Part shown: piece after piece, positions 33,371 through 40,223 of the stretch
How positions within the stretch are numbered: position 1 is the stretch's first letter
How the letters are laid out: each line of letters starts with the position of its first letter
Assembly (NCBI GenBank): GCA_002367105.1
Contig: DFCS01000038.1
Span: forward strand, 1 to 64,000
Length of the DNA stretch: 64,000 nucleotides
Source of the DNA: Hungatella sp. UBA3048
GTDB lineage: Bacteria > Bacillota > Clostridia > Lachnospirales > Lachnospiraceae
Direction: 5' to 3'
The notes under the pieces: generated by a model
Told to the model about the DNA's origin: nothing
The model's input: only the letters and a program-made list of their open reading frames with translations
Databases searched by the model: none
Translations under genes and position numbers: made by a program

Positions 33371-34171
33371 ATGCAGTACAATAAGAAAGCAAAAGAACTG
33401 CGGGCAGAAATTCTTAAAATGTTATTTGCCTGTCAGTCAGGGCATCCAGGAGGATCCTTATCCTGCGTTGAGATGCTAATGGCACTCTATTATGAGGTGA
33501 TGAATGTGGACCCTAAGAATCCGGATAAATCGGACAGGGACCGTCTTGTATTAAGCAAAGGCCATGCATGCCCTGCATTGTATGCAGTATTGGCAGATTT
33601 GGGGTATTTTCCAAAGGAAGATCTAGCGGGCTTAAGACAGATTGACAGCCACCTGCAAGGGCATCCGGATTGTACAAAGACTCCCGGAGTCGATATGAAT
33701 ACCGGTTCTCTGGGCCAGGGGGCATCTCTGGCCATGGGCTTGGCTCTAGCTGCTAAACATGGGGATGCATCCTATAACGTGTATGCAATTCTTGGGGATG
33801 GGGAGTGTCAGGAAGGACTTGTATGGGAGGCGGCCATGGCGGCGGCTCATTATAAACTTGATAACCTTACGTTTCTGCTGGATTATAACAAGCTGCAGAT
33901 TGACGGATGCAATGAAGAAGTCATGAGCCTTGGAGACATTGTGAAAAAATATGAAGCTTTCGGATTTGAATGCTTCGAGGTTGACGGACACGATATTTCT
34001 GATATAACAGCGGCCTTAAAGGCACCGGTAACAGGTAAACCGAAGTTTATCTGCTGTAATACCATAAAGGGAAAAGGGGTCTCCTTTATGGAAAACCAGT
34101 ATGGTTGGCATGGAAAACCATTGAATGCAGAAGAATTTGCCCGGGCAATGAAAGAACAGGAGGTAGAGTAA
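33371..34171 (+). CDS. Transketolase, N-terminal subunit
   Basis: A 266-residue half of a split transketolase. It binds the diphosphate of thiamine: ILKMLFACQSGHPGGSLS with the histidine of the GHPG motif, LSKGHACPALYA, and GDGECQEGLVWEAAMAAAHY, the GDG-x(n)-N motif ending in LDYNKLQIDG. The second half is encoded next with a one-base overlap. The pair would move two-carbon units between ketose and aldose phosphates, or act on an unusual sugar, as split transketolases in catabolic operons often do. A full-length transketolase is encoded separately at 60584. AAGGAGG precedes the ATG. Confidence 0.92.
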   Translation: MQYNKKAKELRAEILKMLFACQSGHPGGSLSCVEMLMALYYEVMNVDPKNPDKSDRDRLVLSKGHACPALYAVLADLGYFPKEDLAGLRQIDSHLQGHPDCTKTPGVDMNTGSLGQGASLAMGLALAAKHGDASYNVYAILGDGECQEGLVWEAAMAAAHYKLDNLTFLLDYNKLQIDGCNEEVMSLGDIVKKYEAFGFECFEVDGHDISDITAALKAPVTGKPKFICCNTIKGKGVSFMENQYGWHGKPLNAEEFARAMKEQEVE

Positions 34172-35097
34172 TGGGAAAATCACTGAGAGTTGCTTATGGA
34201 GAATCTCTTGTAAAATTAGGAGCAGAAAATGAAAAGGTAGTGGTGTTGGATGCAGATCTGGCACATGCCACCCAGACCTGTATGTTTCAGGAAAAGTATC
34301 CGGAGCGTTTCTATAACATGGGAATTGCAGAAGCAAATATGATGTGTGCTGCAGCGGGGTTTGCAAATACCGGATACATACCTTTTGCCAGTACTTTTGC
34401 ATTATTTGGGGCAGGACGGGCCTATGAACAGATCCGTAATTCTATCTGTTATACCAATGCAAATGTGAAGTTCGGTTTTTCCCATTCCGGTCTTTCCGTA
34501 GGAGAAGATGGCGGAAGCCACCAATCCTTTGAGGATATTGCACTTATGAGGGAAATGCCTCATATGACCATCTTTGTTCCCTGTGATCCGGCGGAAACAG
34601 AGAAAGCCGTCATGGCTGCGGCTGAAATAAACGGACCGGTATACATTCGGGTAGCAAGGCCGGTTTGCACGGATATTACAGACCCGGAGACGCCATTTAT
34701 ACCGGGAAAAGCCAATGTAATGAAAGAAGGGAATGATGTCTGCATCATATCCTGTGGTCTGATGATTCCTCAGGCATTAAAGGCAGCCGAAGAACTTGAG
34801 AAGGAAGGCATTCATGCGGCGGTTGTGAATATGCATACCATCAAACCGATTGATAAAGATATTATTTTGAAAATGAATGAAACCTGTAAAGGAATTGTGA
34901 CAATAGAGGAACATTCTGTAATCGGCGGGCTCGGGTCAGCGGTAGCAGAGGTCCTGGCCGGTCATACGGGGGCCAGATTTGTGGCACTGGGAATACAGGA
35001 TAAGTTTGGAAAATCCGGAAAGCCGGAAGAACTTTTTGAAGCTTATGGACTCACCGCTGAACATGCTGCAGAGGCCTGCAGAAATATACTGGATTAA
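34171..35097 (+). CDS. Transketolase, C-terminal subunit
   Basis: A 308-residue partner of the preceding subunit. It carries the pyrimidine-binding domain with the catalytic glutamate in FYNMGIAEANMMCAAAGFA, GLSVGEDGGSHQSFEDIALM, and the C-terminal transketolase domain (about 180-300) with TIEEHSVIGGLGSAVAEVL. The start is the ATG overlapping the stop of the first subunit (TAATG), behind AGGAGG; a longer frame from 34105 is not used. Both halves together match the length of a whole transketolase. Confidence 0.92.
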   Translation: MGKSLRVAYGESLVKLGAENEKVVVLDADLAHATQTCMFQEKYPERFYNMGIAEANMMCAAAGFANTGYIPFASTFALFGAGRAYEQIRNSICYTNANVKFGFSHSGLSVGEDGGSHQSFEDIALMREMPHMTIFVPCDPAETEKAVMAAAEINGPVYIRVARPVCTDITDPETPFIPGKANVMKEGNDVCIISCGLMIPQALKAAEELEKEGIHAAVVNMHTIKPIDKDIILKMNETCKGIVTIEEHSVIGGLGSAVAEVLAGHTGARFVALGIQDKFGKSGKPEELFEAYGLTAEHAAEACRNILD

Positions 35098-35112
35098 ATG
35101 GAGGATAAAATT

Positions 35113-35508
35113 ATGGACATAACCGTTTACGAGTTTGCGGGCGAAGGAATGCAGAGAGTATTTGAAAATGAAAAATGGACCGTTGGTATCAAAAATTGGA
35201 AACCGGCCAATGATGTGACTGGAATTGACTGCCTGGAGAGGCATAACAAAACGGATGAGCTCTTTGTGCTTGTGGAAGGAGCATGCACTCTTGCTTATGC
35301 CAATGAATCGAATGAAGGTCTGGAATTTGGTGCAGTTAACATGCAGCCTAATAAGGTATATAACATTCCGGCTACCTTGTGGCATAATACCATTACCCAA
35401 AAGGATACTAAAATGATTTTAATTGAAGATTCTAATACTTCTATGAATAACAGTGATATTTTAGAGCTGGATGAAGAACAAATCGCTAAGATAAGAAGTC
35501 TGGTTTAG
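35113..35508 (+). CDS. Cupin-like small protein of the transketolase operon
   Basis: A 131-residue protein with a single small beta-barrel pattern. ERHNKTDELFVLVEGACTL (histidine and glutamate spaced as in cupin motif 1) and NIPATLWHNTITQ (histidine of motif 2) suggest a metal site. The function is not recognised; a sugar isomerase, epimerase or mutarotase-like role would fit a sugar operon, but is inference. The GGAGGA that overlaps an upstream ATG serves the ATG at 35113, seven bases later. It follows the transketolase subunit by 15 bases. Confidence 0.7.
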   Translation: MDITVYEFAGEGMQRVFENEKWTVGIKNWKPANDVTGIDCLERHNKTDELFVLVEGACTLAYANESNEGLEFGAVNMQPNKVYNIPATLWHNTITQKDTKMILIEDSNTSMNNSDILELDEEQIAKIRSLV

Positions 35509-35529
35509 CATGTTAAGGAGAATTATAGT

Positions 35530-35825
35530 ATGAAATAGGAGCTTCCTATGTTTCTCCGTTTTTAGGGCGTCTTGATGATATTTCCATGAAAGGTATTATT
35601 CTCATTGAAGAAATAACAGATATTTTTAGAAGACATCAGATAACAACAGAAATCATTGCTGCCAGCGTTCGCAATCCTATTCATGTGATTGATTGCGCCA
35701 AAGCTGGTGCTGATATAGCAACTGTTCCATACAAGGTATTGGAACAGATGGTAAATCACCCGCTTACCACTCAGGGGATTGCTAAATTCCAAGCCGATTA
35801 TAGGGCAGTATTTGGAGAGAAATAA
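35530..35825 (+). pseudogene. Transaldolase-like gene with internal deletion
   Basis: A normal ribosome binding site (AAGGAG) and start, ATG AAA at 35530, are followed at once by TAG. From 35538 an open frame encodes GASYVSPFLGRLDDIS and, through 35586-35825, the C-terminal third of a fructose-6-phosphate aldolase/transaldolase, including IIAASVRNPIHVIDCAKAGA and IATVPYKVLEQMVNHPLT. The N-terminal part with the Schiff-base lysine is missing. The simplest reading is one deletion of about 120-130 codons that joined codon 2 to the middle of the gene, out of frame. A fragment from 35586 could be translated but would be inactive. Confidence 0.8.
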
Positions 35826-35833
35826 AAATAAAA

Positions 35834-35880
35834 AACGTTGCGGAATGCGAAATTGTCAAGTCATTCTGCAACGTTTTTTT
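35834..35880 (+). terminator. Terminator of the transketolase operon
   Basis: AACGTTGCGGAATG pairs with CATTCTGCAACGTT (one G-T) around a 14-base loop, then seven T. Confidence 0.88.
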
Positions 35881-35910
35881 AGTTTCAGGAAAATACATTA
35901 TGATCTGCTT

Positions 35911-35927
35911 TGGTGCAATTTGCACAA
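35911..35927 (+). promoter_or_regulatory. Second copy of the FadR-type operator motif
   Basis: GTGCAA-T-TTGCAC within TGGTGCAATTTGCACAA. Fourteen of sixteen bases match the core at 29481-29496. It stands before the promoter of the deaminase gene, suggesting that the FadR-type regulator (29521) also controls this unit. Confidence 0.5.
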
Positions 35928-35958
35928 TATTATTTTATGTTATTAAGTGTTTTTATTA

Positions 35959-35987
35959 TTTACAGCACTTCCAATATATGCTAAATT
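35959..35987 (+). promoter_or_regulatory. Promoter of the deaminase gene
   Basis: TTTACA (35959-35964) and TAAATT (35982-35987) are 17 bases apart. The palindrome at 36002 lies just after the expected start of transcription. Confidence 0.5.
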
Positions 35988-36001
35988 ATAGTCATAATAG
36001 A

Positions 36002-36020
36002 TATAAGGTAATACCTTATA
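36002..36020 (+). promoter_or_regulatory. Operator-like palindrome before the deaminase gene
   Basis: A nine-base inverted repeat with one central base, TATAAGGTA-A-TACCTTATA. GGTA/TACC half-sites fit the GntR family's HutC/UTRA branch, and such a regulator is encoded at 36839. Lying between promoter and ribosome binding site, it would block transcription when bound. Confidence 0.6.
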
Positions 36021-36036
36021 CGATAGGAGGTCTAAT

Positions 36037-36522
36037 ATGGATTACGAGATTGACGTGAAAAACTTAAAGCGTTGTGTGGAGATATCCCGCCAGTCAAAGG
36101 AAACGGGCAATACACCCTTTGGAGCGATTCTTGCAGGAAAGGATGGAAGCATTCTCCTGGAGCAGCCAAATGTTGAGATTACCGAAGGGAAATGTACGGG
36201 TCATGCTGAGACACAGGTAGCTGAGAGGGCATCTCAATTATATTCGAAAGATTTTCTGGGGGAGTGCACTCTTTATACAACAGCAGAGCCATGCGCCATG
36301 TGTGCAGGAGCTATTTACTGGGCAGGTATCGGCCGGGTAGTGTACGGGATGACAGAGAAAGACCTGTTGGCACATACAGGCGCAGATCCTCAGAATCCTA
36401 CGTTTGACCTGCCTTGCCGCGAAGTATTTGCAAGGGGGCAGAAAAAAATTGAAGTTGTTGGACCATTTCCGGAGCTGGTAGAAGAGATATCGGAAGTCCA
36501 TAAGGGGTATTGGAATAATTAA
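36037..36522 (+). CDS. Nucleobase/nucleoside deaminase (CDA/guanine deaminase fold)
   Basis: A 161-residue zinc deaminase. NTPFGAILAGKDG opens the core; GHAETQVAE supplies the zinc histidine and proton-shuttling glutamate; TTAEPCAMCAGAIYWAGI gives the two zinc cysteines (PCxxC). The long C-terminus with LPCREVFARGQKKIEVVGPF resembles guanine or cytosine deaminases more than the tRNA deaminase TadA. A truncated NCS1-type permease gene follows, so the original unit was probably import and deamination of a base such as cytosine or guanine. Preceded by AGGAGG. Confidence 0.85.
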   Translation: MDYEIDVKNLKRCVEISRQSKETGNTPFGAILAGKDGSILLEQPNVEITEGKCTGHAETQVAERASQLYSKDFLGECTLYTTAEPCAMCAGAIYWAGIGRVVYGMTEKDLLAHTGADPQNPTFDLPCREVFARGQKKIEVVGPFPELVEEISEVHKGYWNN

Positions 36523-36544
36523 TTGTCAATAGGAGGGTTTCGAT

Positions 36545-36760
36545 ATGGATCAGAAAAATCAAAGTCAACAGGCTGACACAGAATATTCCCGCTGCGCCGT
36601 GCCATTAAGTGAGCGGAAGAGCTATTTCAGCCTGACAATTATTTGGACAGGATTTGTATTTGTTATTACCAGCATGATGGCAGGAGGGGGTCTTGCTTCC
36701 GGTCTGGACAGAGAATCCGTTATACATATTTACTGGGAATGTGCTTCTTGTGGTGAGTTA
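36545..36760 (+). pseudogene. Truncated NCS1 cytosine/purine permease gene
   Basis: After a start with GGAGGG upstream, the frame encodes the N-terminus of an NCS1 permease: PLSERKSYFSLTIIWTGFVF and VITSMMAGGGLASGLDRESV, the first membrane helix and the GGxL motif. Near 36720 the match moves to another frame (TYLLGMCFLW) and ends at a stop, and the remaining roughly 400 codons are absent; a hairpin at 36773 and the opposite gntR gene follow. A frameshift plus a large deletion explain this. Confidence 0.75.
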
Positions 36761-36772
36761 AGAAAAATAAAC

Positions 36773-36814
36773 CGACCCGGAATAAGAATATTTCAAATCC
36801 TTCATTCCGGGTCG
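36773..36814. terminator. Hairpin between the permease remnant and the gntR gene
   Basis: CGACCCGGAAT pairs perfectly with ATTCCGGGTCG around a 20-base loop. It is probably bidirectional, serving the convergent regulator gene. Its core resembles the terminator at 28985, also next to a gntR sequence. Confidence 0.7.
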
Positions 36815-36838
36815 CTTATTATGTATATGCTGCAGATC

Positions 36839-37633
36839 TTAAATTTCTTCATAGTGCAGAAGCCTCTTGCGTATTTGGCTGTATTTTAATATGGTGGTGT
36901 CCACATATTCCCAGGCATATACTGCGGCTGTACCATCTTCATCATAATTAATACCCTTCAAAAGGAGAAATGCTTTTGGTGGGATTCCAAAGCGTTCCAG
37001 AAGTCCGTTTAATAGTTCCACGTCCTTGCTGTATACTGCATTCAATTCTACTTTATCCCATTCCAGCTTCTTCCCGGTGGCCTTAAACATAAAGTAAAAC
37101 ACAGAATTAACAAAGCTGTCAAGCTCTTTCATATCCACTCCATTAAGATAGGAGTATGGGATGTAGTCCCTTGTGACGGCGCAGATTTGTTTGTCAGCAT
37201 AGAATATCTTATCACAGATAAGGACCAGACTGCCTTCTGTAATTTCAAGGTGGTTGGCCACATCTCTGTCCGCTTTGATGATCCCGTGGTCAATCATTTC
37301 CACTCTGGGTTTATAGCCGCTGTTGGTTATCATGTCCACAAAATGCATGACAGGATTAAAGCTGGCCTTCATTTCAAAAAAGCTGTTATTAATAAAGGTC
37401 CCTCTTCCATGTCTGCGGAATATCATTCCCTTGGCAGACAGGTCATCCAGGACGCTTCGCAGTGTGATGCGGCTGATTCCCAGCATTCTGGACAGCTCTT
37501 CCTCTCTCGGCAGCTTGTTATTCACCGAAAGGTCCATCTGCTTGATAAAATGCAGTAGTTCTATTTCTACCTGTGTCTTTAAATCTGTTTTTTGTATTCG
37601 CTGCGGTTTTGGCCCCTTGCCTTCTTCTGTCAT
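36839..37633 (-). CDS. GntR family regulator, HutC/UTRA subfamily
   Basis: A 264-residue regulator. A basic N-terminal tail precedes the winged helix (about 25-90) with KLPREEELSRMLGISRITLR and VLDDLSAKGMIFRRHGRGTF. The C-terminal UTRA ligand domain (about 105-255) has GYKPRVEMIDHGIIKADRDV, CDKIFYADKQICAVTRDYIP and the LKGINYDEDG strand. It converges on the deaminase/permease unit and is the likely ligand of the 36002-36020 palindrome. A decayed relative lies at 29044-29160. Confidence 0.88.
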   Translation of the reverse strand: MTEEGKGPKPQRIQKTDLKTQVEIELLHFIKQMDLSVNNKLPREEELSRMLGISRITLRSVLDDLSAKGMIFRRHGRGTFINNSFFEMKASFNPVMHFVDMITNSGYKPRVEMIDHGIIKADRDVANHLEITEGSLVLICDKIFYADKQICAVTRDYIPYSYLNGVDMKELDSFVNSVFYFMFKATGKKLEWDKVELNAVYSKDVELLNGLLERFGIPPKAFLLLKGINYDEDGTAAVYAWEYVDTTILKYSQIRKRLLHYEEI

Positions 37634-37734
37634 GTAATCCCCCCATCATATTTTCTTTATAAGAGCAGGAATTCCGTTAATGGTATTCTAGCATGACAGA
37701 ATTATCTTGTAAACACGTGTGTAAAATTTAAGCC

Positions 37735-37983
37735 TTAGGACAGAGTTTCTTTATAGTTTTTTAATGCCTGTGCCAGCTGATCCGGGCAGGAGGTGGGCCT
37801 GAAGCCGCACTGGATCCCTTCCAGCCTTTTGATTGCTTCGTCTACATCCATGCCTTCCACCAGCCGGGATACGCCCTGGGTGTTGCCGGAGCAGCCCCCT
37901 ACAAACTGAACTTTAACCAGTTTGTTATCTTCTACTTCAAAATTGATTTCCTGCGAACAAACGCCGTGTGTTTTATATTTCAA
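37735..37983 (-). CDS. TSCPD domain protein (TIGR03905-type)
   Basis: An 82-residue protein starting at TTG. KYKTHGVCSQEINFEVEDN opens it, VQFVGGCSGNTQGVSRLVEG is the central motif and RPTSCPDQLAQAL is the TSCPD signature that names the domain (also found at the end of some ribonucleotide reductases). Three or four cysteines may bind a metal. I chose the TTG because TTGGAGG stands eight bases before it and the family starts here; the ATG at 38016 would place this ribosome binding site inside the gene. Function unknown. Confidence 0.82.
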   Translation of the reverse strand: MKYKTHGVCSQEINFEVEDNKLVKVQFVGGCSGNTQGVSRLVEGMDVDEAIKRLEGIQCGFRPTSCPDQLAQALKNYKETLS

Positions 37984-38162
37984 CTTAAATTCCTCCAATT
38001 TGTAAAATTTCATCATAGCAGATTATAAAATTATAGGAAATCCGGGCAAGGATGTCAATAGTTCTTTGCAGGCTGGATACATTCAGACACTCCAAACCGC
38101 GATTCATATGAGGATCAGCCCTTAAGTCCAAAGAAAACCAGTGAATTTCCTGTGTATTTTTC

Positions 38163-38191
38163 CTGACAAATTTGATACAAACTGTTATAAT
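38163..38191 (+). promoter_or_regulatory. Promoter of mtnN
   Basis: CTGACA (38163-38168) and TATAAT (38186-38191), 17 bases apart, followed by about 55 bases of leader. The rest of the 266-base gap from the TSCPD gene holds no clear gene. Confidence 0.6.
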
Positions 38192-38249
38192 AGGTAGCAG
38201 TGTACTTATATGCCCGGACAACCCGGCATGAATGGAAAGGAGAACAATT

Positions 38250-38948
38250 ATGTTAGGAATCATCGGGGCCATGGATGTTGAGGTGGCAGAGGTAAAAAAA
38301 GCCATGGAGGATGTTACGGTAGTGACCATCGCTGCAATGGATTTTTATAGAGGAATCTTAAAAGGGAAGGAAGCGGTGGTGGTTCGTTCCGGCATCGGCA
38401 AGGTAAACGCGGCAATCTGCACTCAGATACTGGCCGATCATTACCATGTGACTGCGGTCATCAATACCGGAATCGCCGGTTCTCTGAAGAATGAAATCAA
38501 CATCGGGGATGTGGTGCTGTCCACAGATACGGTCCATCATGATATGGATGCCACCGGCTTTGGATACCCAGCAGGGCAGATTCCCCAGATGAAGGAATTT
38601 GCCTTTCAGGCGGATGAAAGGCTTCGGAATCTGGCTGAAGAGTGCTGCAGGAAGGTCAATCCAGAGATTGAAGTTTTTACCGGAAGGGTAGTTTCAGGAG
38701 ACCAGTTTATTTCTGATAAGGTTAAAAAACAATGGATAGGGGATACCTTTGGGGGATATTGTACGGAAATGGAAGGGGCTGCGATCGCACAGGCGGCGTA
38801 CTTAAACCACATCCCTTTTCTCATCATCAGAGCCATTTCAGATAAGGCGGATGACAGCGCTAATATGGACTATAGCGAGTTTGAGGAGAAGGCGGTTAAG
38901 CATTCTGTGAACCTTATTTTAGCCATAGCTGAACGGTATTCATATTAA
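38250..38948 (+). CDS. mtnN: 5'-methylthioadenosine/S-adenosylhomocysteine nucleosidase
   Basis: A 232-residue hydrolase of the PNP/UDP phosphorylase fold. GIIGAMDVEVAEVKKAM holds the glutamate pair near the N-terminus, NTGIAGSL binds the ribose region, FTGRVVSGDQFI and EMEGAAIAQAAY carry the catalytic glutamate and ISDKADD the catalytic aspartate. It splits MTA and SAH to adenine and thio-sugars. The start at 38250 has AAGGAG at the right distance; the upstream in-frame ATG at 38232 overlaps that site. Confidence 0.93.
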   Translation: MLGIIGAMDVEVAEVKKAMEDVTVVTIAAMDFYRGILKGKEAVVVRSGIGKVNAAICTQILADHYHVTAVINTGIAGSLKNEINIGDVVLSTDTVHHDMDATGFGYPAGQIPQMKEFAFQADERLRNLAEECCRKVNPEIEVFTGRVVSGDQFISDKVKKQWIGDTFGGYCTEMEGAAIAQAAYLNHIPFLIIRAISDKADDSANMDYSEFEEKAVKHSVNLILAIAERYSY

Positions 38949-38952
38949 GTTA

Positions 38953-38988
38953 AGAATCGAATCCTGACAGGATTTGACGAACGATTCT
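38953..38988 (+). terminator. Hairpin after mtnN
   Basis: AGAATCG pairs with CGATTCT and encloses a second stem AATCCTGACAGGATT. No T tract follows, so it is a weak terminator or a processing structure. Confidence 0.45.
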
Positions 38989-39018
38989 AGGCTCTCTCAT
39001 CTTCCCAAAGCGAAATCG

Positions 39019-39054
39019 GGTGATTATAATAAACCTATCACCGGTCGAAACCGG
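39019..39054 (+). promoter_or_regulatory. Alternative hairpins in the leader of the next gene
   Basis: GGTGAT (39019-39024) can pair with ATCACC (39037-39042), while CCGGT-CGAA-ACCGG (39041-39054) forms a tight tetraloop hairpin just before the ribosome binding site. The two share bases 39041-39042 and so exclude each other fully or partly. This could be a simple switch or chance. Confidence 0.35.
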
Positions 39055-39075
39055 AAAGAAAGGGGAGCTATAATT

Positions 39076-40017
39076 ATGCTGGAATTTTTACAGACAGGCA
39101 AGGCGCTATTCGTGCTGGCAGCCCTGTGCGGCATCGGCATTGTCACCAGATGGCTGACACGTAACCTCTACAAAAGATTAATCAAAGAATCTGATAACCT
39201 TACACTGACCAAAAACAAGAGTCTTCGGGCATTTAAACAGAAGACGGAAAACACGTACCAGATTAACCAGGGAATCCCAAAGGTAAAGCCGTATCTGGAA
39301 CGGCAGATGTATGATTTTAAATATATGGGAGTAACACTCCACGGCTGGAATATATTTTCCAACCAAATGACACTCTGGTGCTTTCTGGCAGGAGGAGCGG
39401 CGGCATTTGCATCCTACTGGTTCCGCGCCGATTCTTATTACATAGTCTTGTATGGCTCTGCAGGTATCATGGCCGGACTGTTTACGATTCTGGTAGATCA
39501 CGGTGCAGGAATTGTGGAGAAGCGGCAGCAGCTGTTTGCGACTCTGGATAATTATCTGGAGAATACGTTGATTTACCGGTTGGATATGGAAAGAGAGGAA
39601 TCACAGGCAATGTCGGGGCCTCATATGGAAACCCGTGAAAATATAAGATCCATTTATTCCCAGTCACCAAAGGGCGGAGCAGAAGTCGAGCCGGAGCAGG
39701 ACAAGAAGGCAGACAGGAGAAGCGCAAGGCAAAGAAATGGGACCTTAGAAAAACCCTTAAGGAGCCGTACTCAAAAACAGTCCATGGATGTGTTTTCTGA
39801 TACTCCGGAGCCGGTGCCCGAAAGAGCGGAAAGCCAGGCGCAGCCAGACCTTAAGAACTCCAGGCGGGATGTGGATTACTTAAAACGGAGCCTGGAACAG
39901 ATTGCCGCCAGCAGGGAAAGAGAACGGGGCGGCAGGCAGGGGGAGGACTGGTTAAAAGATCTAAGCCCTGATGAGTTAAAGCTGATCGGTGAAATTCTCC
40001 AGGAATATTTAACATGA
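39076..40017 (+). CDS. Unknown membrane protein with charged C-terminal half
   Basis: A 313-residue protein, not recognised. A hydrophobic helix (about 10-22) is followed by a basic segment (to about 90), two adjacent helices (about 92-107 and 114-130), and a long, hydrophilic, probably disordered tail rich in Glu, Arg and Ser (about 165-285). The end, LSPDELKLIGEILQEYLT, forms an amphipathic helix. It may anchor or scaffold something at the membrane. I chose the ATG at 39076 because of the GGGGAGC before it; an upstream frame from 38974 crosses the leader hairpins. Not obviously in an operon. Confidence 0.65.
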   Translation: MLEFLQTGKALFVLAALCGIGIVTRWLTRNLYKRLIKESDNLTLTKNKSLRAFKQKTENTYQINQGIPKVKPYLERQMYDFKYMGVTLHGWNIFSNQMTLWCFLAGGAAAFASYWFRADSYYIVLYGSAGIMAGLFTILVDHGAGIVEKRQQLFATLDNYLENTLIYRLDMEREESQAMSGPHMETRENIRSIYSQSPKGGAEVEPEQDKKADRRSARQRNGTLEKPLRSRTQKQSMDVFSDTPEPVPERAESQAQPDLKNSRRDVDYLKRSLEQIAASRERERGGRQGEDWLKDLSPDELKLIGEILQEYLT

Positions 40018-40106
40018 ACGTTTGGAAGGCGGGAAGAAAATCATGTCGCATTCAGAACTATTCTGTGGTATAATTTTCCTAAGCAGGGAGTCAGAAACCT
40101 GAAGTC

Positions 40107-40194
40107 AAATAACCCATAGCAATCAAAGGGCTATTTGGCCCCGCAGGCAGTTGCCAAGGTCAGGAAAGCTTGGCTTCGGCTCGCTGCCTTTGCG
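40107..40194 (+). promoter_or_regulatory. Structured leader of pgi
   Basis: Two structures can be drawn in the 200-base gap before pgi: AAATAACCC with GGGCTATTT (40107-40136) and a nested stem in which CGCAGGCAG pairs with CTGCCTTTGCG (40142-40194), enclosing GCCAAG/CTTGGC (40153-40174). A TATAAT-like element lies at about 40067. I do not recognise a known riboswitch. There is no T tract, so translation or stability control would be more likely than termination. Confidence 0.4.
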
Positions 40195-40223
40195 AGAATA
40201 GAAGGAAAAGGAGAATATTAGCA

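Noticed and set aside
35586..35825. A stand-alone 79-residue gene
   Set aside because: The frame continues upstream to 35538 with transaldolase sequence and the true start lies at 35530 out of frame, so it is a gene fragment.
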